From an uncultured Clostridium sp. (GTDB lineage: Bacteria; Bacillota; Clostridia; TANB77; CAG-508), in NCBI GenBank assembly GCA_900555835.1, contig USMK01000033.1, positions 1 to 13,335 on the forward strand: a stretch of DNA of 13,335 bases, given 5' to 3'. The notes under the pieces are model-generated. The model was not told where the DNA came from. It ran no database searches and saw only the letters and a list, made by a program, of their open reading frames with translations. Shown piece after piece: positions 7,019-13,335 of the stretch. Within the stretch, counting starts at the first letter, position 1, and each line of letters opens with the position of its first letter. A program made the translations under genes and the position numbers.

Positions 7019-8149
7019 TTATTTTAACGGTAATGTAACTCGGAAAGTTGTTTCTTCCTCATTACTTTCGGCAATTATTGTTCCGTTATGTAATTCAATT
7101 ATGTCTTTTGCAATGGCAAGACCTAATCCACTTCCACCTGTTCTTGATGTTCTTGCAGAGTCTAGTCTATAAAACTTCTCAAATATTTTACTTAATTTTT
7201 CTTTTGATATTTGTCTCCCTTTGTTTATTACTTCAACAATTGCATTATTATTATCTTTTTTCAAATTGATTACAATTTCACTTTCTTCTTTACTATAACT
7301 AATAGCATTTTTTATAAGATTATTAAATACTCTACTTAATTTATCTGAATCACCATTTATACTGATTGGCTCATCATAATTCAATTTAATACTCTTATTT
7401 ACTTCTCGTAAAGTGGGATAGAAATCATCAATTATTTGTTCCAACATCAAGTTAAGATTTAATTCTTCTTTTTCTAAAACAATTTTTTCGGAATTAAATC
7501 TAGCTACATCAAATAACTCATTGATTAAATCTTCTAATCTATATGATTTATCTAATGCAATAGAAATATAATTTTTTTGTTTCTTTTTTGGCATATCATC
7601 TATTTCATCCAAAATTGATAAATAACCTATCATTGATGTTAAAGGTGTCTTAATATCGTGTGCTAAATAAACTATTAACTCATCTTTCTTTTCTTCATTT
7701 TCTTTAGCTAATTTTTCATTTTTCTCTGATTCTCTTTTTAAGTGATTCATACGCTTTTGGATTTCTTCTAATTCATCTGGTAATTCAATATATTCAACAT
7801 CTTTATTTACTAAATCTTCAGTTGCCTTTCCAACTTCATCAATATATCCAAAAACTTTCTTTAATAATCTATATAGTAGCACTAATGTTCCAATTACCCA
7901 AATTATTAGTATAGGAATTATAAGAGTTCTAAGGTCTGTTATGCTGTAAAAAAATTCTCTAAAATTGTTGTAAACTTCCGGTGAAATATCATATAGACAT
8001 TGAAAACTTAGCCTATCAATTAGTGCCACCAAAAGTAAAATACCAAATGGCATACATATAGACAATACCAATATTTTTATTACAAAATTTATAAATGTTT
8101 TTTTCAATAATTTATTTTTTTTACTTCTCAATTTTATACCCCACTCCAT
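7019..8149 (-). CDS. vanS: VanS sensor histidine kinase
   Basis: This membrane kinase should sense glycopeptides or wall damage and phosphorylate VanR. The 376 residues contain two membrane helices (about 18-45 and 75-95) enclosing a short outside loop of some 30 residues, a HAMP-like linker and coiled coil (100-158), the phosphate-accepting His164 in YLAHDIKTPLTSMIGYL, and the ATP-binding boxes: NLIKNAISYS (N), the IFEKFYRLD (F) and GGSGLGLAIAKDII (G2). The small sensor loop fits the VanC/G/E type rather than the large VanB-type sensor domain. It overlaps the end of vanR by 29 bases. The ATG at 8149 has no good ribosome site; a TTG at 8131 behind GGAGTGGGG is an alternative that loses six residues. 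Confidence 0.9.
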   Translation of the reverse strand: MEWGIKLRSKKNKLLKKTFINFVIKILVLSICMPFGILLLVALIDRLSFQCLYDISPEVYNNFREFFYSITDLRTLIIPILIIWVIGTLVLLYRLLKKVFGYIDEVGKATEDLVNKDVEYIELPDELEEIQKRMNHLKRESEKNEKLAKENEEKKDELIVYLAHDIKTPLTSMIGYLSILDEIDDMPKKKQKNYISIALDKSYRLEDLINELFDVARFNSEKIVLEKEELNLNLMLEQIIDDFYPTLREVNKSIKLNYDEPISINGDSDKLSRVFNNLIKNAISYSKEESEIVINLKKDNNNAIVEVINKGRQISKEKLSKIFEKFYRLDSARTSRTGGSGLGLAIAKDIIELHNGTIIAESNEEETTFRVTLPLK

Positions 8150-8810
8150 AAACTGTTTTTATATATTTTGGCTTCTTTCCAATATCATTCATTTTTTCTC
8201 TTAAATGTCTAATATGTACCATTACAGTATTGTTATCTTTTTCAAAATATTTACTTCCCCATACCTTAGAAAATAATTCATCTGTTTTAATTACTTTTCC
8301 TCTGTTTTCGCATAATAGCCATAATATTTCAAATTCTATTTTTGTTAGTTCGACCTTTTTTTCGTTGAAATAAAATTCGTGAGTATCTTTATTTATAAGT
8401 ATCCCTCTAAAATCAATTACATTTTCTTTTTGATTTGAATTATTATACTTTTGACTTCTTCTTAACTGTGCTTTTACTCTTGCAATCAATTCCAAAGGTT
8501 GAAAAGGCTTTGTTACATAGTCATCTGCTCCTATCATCAAGCCATTTATTTTATCAATTTCTTCTACTTTTGCAGTTGCAAAAATAATCGGGAAAGTATA
8601 TTTTTCTCTAATTTTATTGCATAGCATAAATCCATCAATTTCAGGCATCATAACATCTAAAATTGCTAAATCTACACCTAAATTATCAATATTATCAAGC
8701 ACTTCTTTAGCAGAATAATATTTATAAACTGTATAATTTTCATTTTTCAAATATAATTCAACTAAATCTGCTATTTCCTTTTCATCATCTACAACTAAAA
8801 TTTTATTCAT
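8121..8810 (-). CDS. vanR: VanR response regulator, OmpR family
   Basis: This 229-residue cytoplasmic regulator should activate the resistance operon when phosphorylated by VanS. The receiver domain (1-120) has Asp8/Asp9, phospho-acceptor Asp52 (LAILDVMMP), Thr79 and Lys101 (VTKPF). The C-terminal winged-helix domain (about 130-229) ends with KYIKTVYGVGYKIEK, the usual OmpR-type wing. The ATG has GGGAGAGGAAG directly upstream. It overlaps vanS, so the two are cotranscribed from the promoter at 8854-8859. The neighbouring genes and 11-bp repeats before vanW make the target clear, though direct binding is inferred. No vanU regulator gene precedes it, unlike the VanG1 arrangement. Confidence 0.93.
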   Translation of the reverse strand: MNKILVVDDEKEIADLVELYLKNENYTVYKYYSAKEVLDNIDNLGVDLAILDVMMPEIDGFMLCNKIREKYTFPIIFATAKVEEIDKINGLMIGADDYVTKPFQPLELIARVKAQLRRSQKYNNSNQKENVIDFRGILINKDTHEFYFNEKKVELTKIEFEILWLLCENRGKVIKTDELFSKVWGSKYFEKDNNTVMVHIRHLREKMNDIGKKPKYIKTVYGVGYKIEK

Positions 8811-8853
8811 CTTCCTCTCCCTTCCACAAGTTTTAAATTAACAATACATACTA

Positions 8854-8862
8854 ATTATACCA
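8854..8862 (-). promoter_or_regulatory. Extended -10 promoter of vanRS
   Basis: The minus strand reads TGGTATAAT, an extended -10 (TGn-TATAAT), 44 bases before the vanR start. No good -35 is found at 17 bp; TTGTTA is only 12 bp away. The sequence upstream (8897-8940) is very AT-rich and repeated. Confidence 0.5.
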
Positions 8863-8896
8863 TACAAAACTTAACAAAATATATTGAATAACATTT

Positions 8897-8940
8897 TTTA
8901 GATAAATCTTATTTAGATATATTTTAATATATCTTATTTT
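8897..8940. repeat. Short repeats and hairpin upstream of vanR
   Basis: The stretch holds a perfect 8-bp inverted repeat with a 4-base loop (agatatat 8915-8922, atatatct 8927-8934), two copies of TTTAGATA (8897-8904, 8912-8919) and two of ATCTTATTT (8906-8914, 8931-8939). It could be an operator for vanRS or a weak terminator of the gene upstream; no clean T-run follows on the minus strand. Confidence 0.35.
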
Positions 8941-8967
8941 AAAAATAAACTTTTCGTATTTTATACT

Positions 8968-9435
8968 TTAAAATTCTTTATATAATTGCTCTAAAACTTT
9001 TGTTAATATTTGTGATTTTTCTTCATTTACAACGTGTCCTGTATTTTCAATAATTTTTAATTTTGCGTTTTTTATATTTTCGGATAAATAATATGCTGAT
9101 TTAATATTGGCACTATCTTTCTCTCCACACACTATAAAGGCAGGACATTTAATTTTTTGTACTTTATTACTAAAATCTAGTTTCTTCATTGATTTTCCTA
9201 AAATGAAAGTATCCTTTTTATTAAATGCCATATTATCAAAAATCGACAGAGGCAAGAATTTAAAAATATGTCCAGTATTCAAATACTCATTGTATGCAAT
9301 GATACCTGCTTGTTTTGCTTCGCTTTTTGTTGCGAATCCTGACTTATTTTTAAATTTTCTTTTCCCATCGATTGAAACAATTTCAAATTTATATTGATAT
9401 ACTTCTCCTCTTTTTTGAACTGTTACATCAGCCAT
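8968..9435 (-). CDS. Chimeric frame: integrase N-terminus fused to alpha/beta hydrolase C-terminus
   Basis: Residues 1-58 (VTVQKRGEVYQYKFEI..., AGIIAYNEYLNTGHIFK) match the AP2-like arm-DNA-binding N-terminus of tyrosine integrases of Gram-positive elements. From about residue 59 the protein is instead the last third of an alpha/beta hydrolase: CPAFIVCGEKD (Asp107) and IIENTGHVVNEE (His134) carry the acid and His of the catalytic triad, while the nucleophile Ser and the first half of that enzyme are missing. The junction, near 9261, is in frame, which suggests a deletion joined two genes. ATG at 9435 has a strong GGAGGAG site. As an enzyme or integrase it should be inactive, but the N-terminal domain could still bind the element's arm repeats. 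Family calls are from recognisable motifs only. Confidence 0.75.
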   Translation of the reverse strand: MADVTVQKRGEVYQYKFEIVSIDGKRKFKNKSGFATKSEAKQAGIIAYNEYLNTGHIFKFLPLSIFDNMAFNKKDTFILGKSMKKLDFSNKVQKIKCPAFIVCGEKDSANIKSAYYLSENIKNAKLKIIENTGHVVNEEKSQILTKVLEQLYKEF

Positions 9436-9467
9436 AATAATCTCTCCTCCATTTACAATTGAGTAAA

Positions 9468-9495
9468 TGAAAAAGTTGGCACAAATGCCAACTTT
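9468..9495 (-). terminator. Rho-independent terminator between secA and the integrase chimera
   Basis: A perfect 10-bp inverted repeat (AAAGTTGGCA 9472-9481, TGCCAACTTT 9486-9495; loop CAAA) is followed on the minus strand by a run of T (9473-9467 region, TTTTTC). It should stop secA transcription before the chimeric gene. A 7-bp inverted repeat (9450-9469) lies next to it and touches the ribosome site. Confidence 0.7.
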
Positions 9496-9511
9496 ATATT
9501 ATTTACAAAAA

Positions 9512-9596
9512 TGTTTGCATAGAGATTTCCTTATTTTACAAGGTTTTTCGACGATTTTGTTTTCAAATTTTTTTGTTTGCAAACAAATTGCAAACA
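9512..9596. repeat. Right arm-type integrase binding repeats (GCAAACA)
   Basis: Units of the same 7-mer as at the left end occur as TGTTTGC (9512-9518, 9574-9580) and GCAAACA (9579-9585, 9590-9596). 9572-9587 is a perfect 16-bp palindrome (TTTGTTTGCAAACAAA). The 20 bases at 9577-9596 repeat 1235-1254 with one change. They lie about 95-175 bp inside the right core copy. Confidence 0.6.
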
Positions 9597-9657
9597 TTTT
9601 GCTATTTTTAGCACTTTTTTGAACTTTTCAAAATCTCACAAGCCCTTATTTTATGGG

Positions 9658-12159
9658 CTATTTACCACAACAGTTTTTATATTTTTTTCCACTTCCACAT
9701 GGACACAAATCATTTCTACCAATCTTTTTATCATTTTTGATTGTTTTTTTAACTTTTTCTTTTCCATCATTTGCGTTTACTTCCATTGGTTTAGCAGTAA
9801 AGTTTTGTTTAATTTCCATACGAAGTAAGAAAGTAGTTATTGAAGCATCAATATTGTCTTGCATGTTTTCAAACATTTCATAACCTTCTAAAGCATAAGC
9901 TTGTAAAGGATTGTTTTGACCATACCCACGAAGTCCAATACCTTCTCTTAAACGATCCATATCAGCAATATGTTTTACCCAAGCTTCATCAATAACTCTT
10001 AATGAAATATGTTTTTCAAAATCATTTACTATTTCTTCTGGTATTATTGATATTTTTTCTTCATAAGTTTCTATAACTCTAGCACTTATAATTGCAAATA
10101 CATCATTGTCATTTTTACCAGCTACTTCGTCTAATTTAATTTTGTCCTTCTTAATAAAATTATTAACATATTCAACGATATCTTCTAAATCTTTAGCTGT
10201 TAAATATCCTTCTGGTTCAATATGAGATTCAATAACCATATCCAAATGATCATTAATTGTATCTAATATTATAGAATGAATATTTTCTGAATCTAATATT
10301 TCATTTCTTCTTTCATAAATGATTTTTCTTTGTTCAGAAACGATATTATCATAATCAAGTAAATTCTTACGTGAATCATAATTGTTTCCTTCAACTTTCT
10401 TTTGAGCAGATTCAACAGATTTACTAAACATTTTACTTCTAACTTGTTGCATTTCATCAAGTCCAAGTGCAGCAACCATACCTTTAACTTTGTCAGCACC
10501 AAATCTTCTCATTAATTCATCTTCAAATGATATAAAGAATTGAGAATAACCTGGATCTCCTTGACGTCCTGCACGACCTCTTAATTGATTATCAATACGA
10601 CGTGACTCATGTCTTTCAGTACCTATAACACATAATCCTCCAAGTTCTGCAACACCTTCACCTAGCTTAATATCTGTTCCACGACCAGCCATATTAGTTG
10701 CAATTGTTACAGCATCTTGTTCTCCAGCTTTAGCAATTATTTCAGCTTCTCTTGCATGATTCTTAGCGTTTAATACTTCATGTTTAATATGAGCTTTAGT
10801 TAAAAGTGCTGATAATTTTTCATTTGATTCTACAGAAATTGTACCAACTAGTATTGGTTGATGAGTTGCATGTACTTCTTTAATAAATTCAACTATAGCT
10901 TTATATTTTCCAGCTTCAGTTGCATACATTAAATCAGCCATATCTTTTCTTATACAAGGTCTGTTAGTAGGTATTTCAATAACATACATGTTATAAATAT
11001 CTCTAAATTCTTCTTCTTCTGTTTTTGCTGTACCAGTCATACCAGAAATCTTAGCATACATTCTGAATAAATTTTGGAATGTAATTGTTGCCATTGTTTG
11101 AGTTTCTTCGTTGATTTTAACTCCTTCTTTAGCTTCAAGTGCTTGATGTAAACCATCCGAAAATTGTCTACCAATCATTAGTCTTCCTGTAAATTGGTCA
11201 ACTATAACAACGTTTTGTTCTCCATCTACAACATAATCAACATCTATTTTCATTCCATAATTAGCTTTCAATGCTTGATTAACATGGTGAACTAAAGCTG
11301 AATTATCAACATCGTAAAGATTCTTTAATTTAAAATATTTTTCAATTTTTTTAGAACCTTCTTCTGTTAAGATAACACTTTTAGTTTTTTGATCAACTGT
11401 ATAATCTTCTTCTTCAACTAATTTTTTAACAGCTCTATCTGCTTCTACATAAAGATTAGCTGAATTAGCTTTTCCTCCACTTATTATTAAAGGAGTTCTT
11501 GCTTCATCTATTAAAATTGAATCGACTTCATCTAGAATAACATAATTAAGTTTTCTCATACATCTATCTTCAGCTCTAACAACCATATTATCTCTTAAAT
11601 AATCAAATCCAATTTCATTGTTAGTTGAATAAGTTATATCACAATTATAAACTTGTTTCTTTTCTTCATTACTTATTTCTCTAAAACTCAAGTTAACTCC
11701 AACAGTTAAGCCAAGGAAATTATATACTGGTCCCATCCATTCAGCGTTTCTTTGTGTTAAGTATTCATTAACAGTAACAACGTGAACACCTTTTCCAGTT
11801 AATGCATTTAAATATGCTGGTAAAATAGTTGTTAAAGTTTTACCTTCACCAGTTTTCATTTCAGCAATATTACCAAAATGTAGAGCAAGTCCACCTAATA
11901 ATTGTACATAATAAGGCTTTTCACCTATCTTACGATAAGCTGCTTCTCTTACTGTTGCAAATGCAGGAACTATAACTTCTTCATCATCAATTGTCTTTCC
12001 ATTTGCTAACATATCTTTTAATACATTAGTCATATTTGCTAGCTCTTCATCATTCATTTTAGAATATTCATCTTCTAATGCAACGATTTTATCAGCTATA
12101 CGTCTAAATCTTTTTAATTCTTTATATTCAGTATCTACTAAACTTCTTAATATACCCAT
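9658..12159 (-). CDS. secA: SecA preprotein translocase ATPase
   Basis: SecA drives protein export through SecYEG using ATP and works at the inner face of the membrane. The 833 residues are full length for a Bacillota SecA (about 800-840). Visible are Walker A MKTGEGKT (101-108), Walker B with DEVD (210-213) in YVILDEVDSILIDEARTPL, MAGRGTDIKLG and QLRGRAGRQGDPGYSQF of the second motor domain, and the zinc-binding tail NDLCPCGSGKKYKNCCGK (816-833). The ATG has GGAGGG 9 bases upstream. It follows hpf, as in Bacillus. The last ten or so codons lie within the attachment site and probably come from the integrated element; protein sequence is preserved there. The stop TAG lies in a short AGCCC/GGGCT stem (9641-9659). 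Confidence 0.97.
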   Translation of the reverse strand: MGILRSLVDTEYKELKRFRRIADKIVALEDEYSKMNDEELANMTNVLKDMLANGKTIDDEEVIVPAFATVREAAYRKIGEKPYYVQLLGGLALHFGNIAEMKTGEGKTLTTILPAYLNALTGKGVHVVTVNEYLTQRNAEWMGPVYNFLGLTVGVNLSFREISNEEKKQVYNCDITYSTNNEIGFDYLRDNMVVRAEDRCMRKLNYVILDEVDSILIDEARTPLIISGGKANSANLYVEADRAVKKLVEEEDYTVDQKTKSVILTEEGSKKIEKYFKLKNLYDVDNSALVHHVNQALKANYGMKIDVDYVVDGEQNVVIVDQFTGRLMIGRQFSDGLHQALEAKEGVKINEETQTMATITFQNLFRMYAKISGMTGTAKTEEEEFRDIYNMYVIEIPTNRPCIRKDMADLMYATEAGKYKAIVEFIKEVHATHQPILVGTISVESNEKLSALLTKAHIKHEVLNAKNHAREAEIIAKAGEQDAVTIATNMAGRGTDIKLGEGVAELGGLCVIGTERHESRRIDNQLRGRAGRQGDPGYSQFFISFEDELMRRFGADKVKGMVAALGLDEMQQVRSKMFSKSVESAQKKVEGNNYDSRKNLLDYDNIVSEQRKIIYERRNEILDSENIHSIILDTINDHLDMVIESHIEPEGYLTAKDLEDIVEYVNNFIKKDKIKLDEVAGKNDNDVFAIISARVIETYEEKISIIPEEIVNDFEKHISLRVIDEAWVKHIADMDRLREGIGLRGYGQNNPLQAYALEGYEMFENMQDNIDASITTFLLRMEIKQNFTAKPMEVNANDGKEKVKKTIKNDKKIGRNDLCPCGSGKKYKNCCGK
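9661..9701 (-). repeat. Right attachment site (attR-like) within the secA 3' end
   Basis: The 41 bases encode the last SecA residues from CGSGKK to the final Lys and match 1063-1103 at 35 positions; all six differences fall on third codon bases and are silent. The identical core is 9689-9701. The part 9661-9688 and the TAG stop would have been supplied by the element on integration, keeping SecA intact. Confidence 0.8.
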
Positions 12160-12272
12160 ATATTAATACCCTCCATTAATAATATATTTTATCATTAATT
12201 TGTTTAAAAACAAATAAAAAATAACACGTATTTAATAGTATTATCTTCTAACCCTAATTCATTCTCTATATA

Positions 12273-12301
12273 ATTATATCATAAATTATCTTTAACGCAA
12301 A
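12273..12301 (-). promoter_or_regulatory. Possible secA promoter
   Basis: A TATAAT box (12278-12273, in GATATAATTA) lies about 115 bases before the secA start, after the hpf terminator. The -35 at 17 bp (TTTGCG) is poor. The leader also holds a palindrome of two 8-base arms (12198-12215). A promoter is expected here because a terminator separates hpf from secA. Confidence 0.4.
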
Positions 12302-12302
12302 C

Positions 12303-12327
12303 AAAAAGAGCGATATTTCTTCGCCCT
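12303..12327 (-). terminator. Rho-independent terminator of hpf
   Basis: On the minus strand a 7-bp stem (AGGGCGA with TCGCTCT, one G-U pair, 7-base loop) runs straight into TTTTTG. It begins 9 bases after the hpf stop codon. Confidence 0.75.
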
Positions 12328-12335
12328 TGAAACTA

Positions 12336-12863
12336 CTATTTACTATTAATAATTCCGTAATTTCCATCTTTTCTTTTATAAAGAACAGAAATACATTCTT
12401 CATCAATATTTTTAAATACAAAGAAATCATGTCCTAAAAGTTCCATTTGTAAAATTGCTTCTTCTTCATCCATTGGTTTTGTTTCAATAGTTTTTCTTTT
12501 TACAATTGAACTTTCTTCTTCTGTTTCTTCTATATCTTCTAGAACAGCAAAGCTTGTTGGTTCTTGATTTTTTTGTCTATTTAATTTAGTTTTATTTTTT
12601 CTAATTTGTCTTTCAAGAACATCAACAACTAAATCAATTGCTGCATATAAATCACTGTTTTTCTCTTCGGCTCTTAAAGTATATTTTGAAGTAGGAATTG
12701 TAACCTCAATAATTTCTTCGCCATTTCTAACTCTTATTAGTACATGAGCATCGATTTTATTAGGTTCCATAAAATACTTATCAAGACGAACTAATTTCTC
12801 CTTTACATAATTTTTGATTGAATCAGTTACTTCAATCTTATCCCCACGAATATTAATATTCAT
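12336..12863 (-). CDS. hpf: Ribosome hibernation promoting factor, long form
   Basis: Long HPF binds the 30S subunit and pairs ribosomes into inactive 100S dimers in slow growth. The 175 residues contain the N-terminal S30AE/YfiA-like domain (1-100: MNINIRGDKIEVTDSIKNYVKEKL, ..YTLRAEEKNSDLYAAIDLVVDVLERQIRKNK), a charged linker (105-135) and the C-terminal dimerising domain (EEEAILQMELLGHDFFVFKN, ending in GNYGIINSK). Length separates it from the short HPF/YfiA proteins of enterobacteria. A GAAGGTG ribosome site lies 5 bases before the ATG. It lies upstream of secA as in Bacillus (yvyD-secA) but has its own promoter and terminator. Confidence 0.95.
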   Translation of the reverse strand: MNINIRGDKIEVTDSIKNYVKEKLVRLDKYFMEPNKIDAHVLIRVRNGEEIIEVTIPTSKYTLRAEEKNSDLYAAIDLVVDVLERQIRKNKTKLNRQKNQEPTSFAVLEDIEETEEESSIVKRKTIETKPMDEEEAILQMELLGHDFFVFKNIDEECISVLYKRKDGNYGIINSK

Positions 12864-12883
12864 AGTATCACCTTCCTATATTC

Positions 12884-12912
12884 ATTATAGCAAAGTATTT
12901 TGAAATTTTGAA
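12884..12912 (-). promoter_or_regulatory. hpf promoter
   Basis: TATAAT at 12889-12884 is preceded by TGC, making an extended -10, and by TTCAAA (12912-12907) at a 17-bp spacing. It is 21 bases before the hpf start, in the short gap after csp. I see no sigma-B-like element. Confidence 0.6.
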
Positions 12913-12921
12913 GAAAAACAA

Positions 12922-13134
12922 TTAAGCTACAGTCATAACTTCTTCAGTTACATCAAGGGCTTGTAAACCTTTTGCAGTTTCCACTAATTTAAAGTTTACA
13001 AATGTTCCTTCTTTTAAAGTTTTATAACCATCTTTAATAATTGCAGAGTAATGAACAAATATATCATCAAGATTTTCACATTCAATAAATCCATAACCTT
13101 TTTCATTATTAAACCACTTTACTTTCCCAGTCAC
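12922..13134 (-). CDS. Cold-shock domain protein (Csp family)
   Basis: A 70-residue single-stranded nucleic-acid-binding protein of the CspA/CspB family, acting as an RNA chaperone in the cytoplasm. The OB-fold signature is complete: TGKVKWFNNEKGYGFIE (RNP1, KGYGFIE) and DIFVHYSAI (RNP2), followed by GYKTLKEGTFVNF and the closing KGLQALDVTE. I set the start at the GTG at 13134 (Met-TGKVKWFN), behind GAAGGTG with a 5-base gap; this gives the usual Csp length. The frame is open further up to 13200, but that part is promoter-like sequence. The long AT-rich leader may matter for temperature control, but no known cold-box is recognised. Confidence 0.93.
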   Translation of the reverse strand: MTGKVKWFNNEKGYGFIECENLDDIFVHYSAIIKDGYKTLKEGTFVNFKLVETAKGLQALDVTEEVMTVA

Positions 13135-13167
13135 TTTTACACCTTCTTCCTTCTTTATTACACGATT

Positions 13168-13200
13168 ATTATAATTTATAAAATATGCATTTTTTGTCAA
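13168..13200 (-). promoter_or_regulatory. Promoter-like boxes before csp
   Basis: A perfect TTGACA (13200-13195) and a TATAAT (13173-13168) lie before the csp ribosome site. Their spacing of 21 bp is too long for a normal promoter, so one of the two may pair with a poorer partner. Confidence is limited. Confidence 0.35.
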
Positions 13201-13245
13201 ACTGTGTCGAATACATTATAAAAAACATCAAAAGAGAAAAAATTA

Positions 13246-13289
13246 TTAATTCAATTAATTTTAGACATTTTTTTAATACTTTTAGACAT
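13246..13289. repeat. Direct repeats and a palindrome in the region upstream of csp
   Basis: TTTTAGACAT occurs at 13259-13268 and 13280-13289, 21 bp apart (two helical turns), beside a palindrome TTAATTCAATTAA (13246-13258). This could be an operator; no regulator is identified. Confidence 0.4.
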
Positions 13290-13335
13290 CTATGTTTACT
13301 ATAAAACGATTTTCAATAATATATACCTTTGAATA

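Larger units (their letters stand above)
1091..9701. mobile_element. Integrated genomic island carrying a vanG-like cluster, inserted in the 3' end of secA
   Basis: The boundaries are the two copies of the 13-bp core (1091-1103 and 9689-9701) inside the duplicated secA tail. Supporting signs are 20-bp repeats close to each end (1235-1254 and 9577-9596) and pieces of a tyrosine integrase at both ends (9262-9435 N-terminal, 1392-1598 C-terminal). Inside is a complete two-component system and a resistance operon. Only defective integrase is present, and no conjugation, replication or excisionase genes are seen, so it looks like an immobilised remnant or an element needing help in trans. Confidence 0.75.

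Noticed and set aside
9107..9397. An open frame of 96 codons on the plus strand
   Set aside because: It is the antisense shadow of the integrase-hydrolase chimera.
12198..12215. Perfect palindrome in the secA leader as a terminator or riboswitch
   Set aside because: The two arms leave only two bases for a loop and there is no T-run or wider structure; probably AT-rich chance.
13135..13200. A longer cold-shock protein starting at a TTG at 13200
   Set aside because: The added 22 residues are not part of the Csp fold, the TTG lies in a TTGACA box, and a well-placed ribosome site precedes the GTG at 13134.
1..13335. CRISPR arrays, tRNA or rRNA genes, and reassigned TGA codons
   Set aside because: No regular spacer-repeat array or RNA gene is recognised, and TGA is used as a stop in vanW and vanG while Trp is TGG.

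Overview
This window comes from an AT-rich Gram-positive bacterium, most likely Bacillota. The gene order csp - hpf - secA, strong Shine-Dalgarno sequences, standard-code TGA stops and TATAAT promoters all point that way; I cannot name a genus. Nearly every gene reads on the minus strand, so the gene order runs from high to low coordinates.

The right part (about 9.66-13.3 kb) is core chromosome. It holds a cold-shock protein, the long-form ribosome hibernation factor and the SecA preprotein translocase ATPase.

The middle (about 1.09-9.70 kb) is best read as an integrated element placed in the 3' end of secA. A 41-bp piece encoding the last SecA codons (CGSGKKYKNCCGK plus stop context) is found twice, at 9661-9701 inside secA and at 1063-1103 as an orphan. 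All six differences are synonymous third-base changes. Near both ends lie matching 20-bp GCAAACA-type repeats, as expected for tyrosine-integrase arm sites. The integrase survives only as an N-terminal piece at the right end, fused in frame to the tail of an alpha/beta hydrolase, and a C-terminal piece at the left end. The element therefore looks unable to move by itself.

The cargo between the integrase pieces is a vanG-like D-Ala-D-Ser glycopeptide resistance cluster: vanR-vanS, then vanW-vanG-vanXY-vanTm-vanTr-vanZ. The sensor pair has its own promoter. The resistance genes start from a promoter preceded by three TTTAAGA boxes at exact 11-bp spacing, typical of OmpR-family activators. A perfect inverted repeat with a T-run surrounds this start site, so it can terminate read-through from vanS but not transcripts started at the promoter. 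VanTr supplies D-Ser (racemase), VanTm probably handles serine at the membrane, VanG joins D-Ala to D-Ser, and VanXY removes D-Ala-ending precursors. VanW and VanZ are accessory. VanT is split into two overlapping genes rather than the usual fusion. vanZ is probably knocked out of frame by an 11-bp tandem duplication near its start. No vanY or vanU is present.

The left part (1-1.06 kb) is downstream chromosome or older accessory DNA: a terminator that probably once served secA, a truncated RhuM-family gene, and a frameshifted acetyltransferase remnant running off the window edge.
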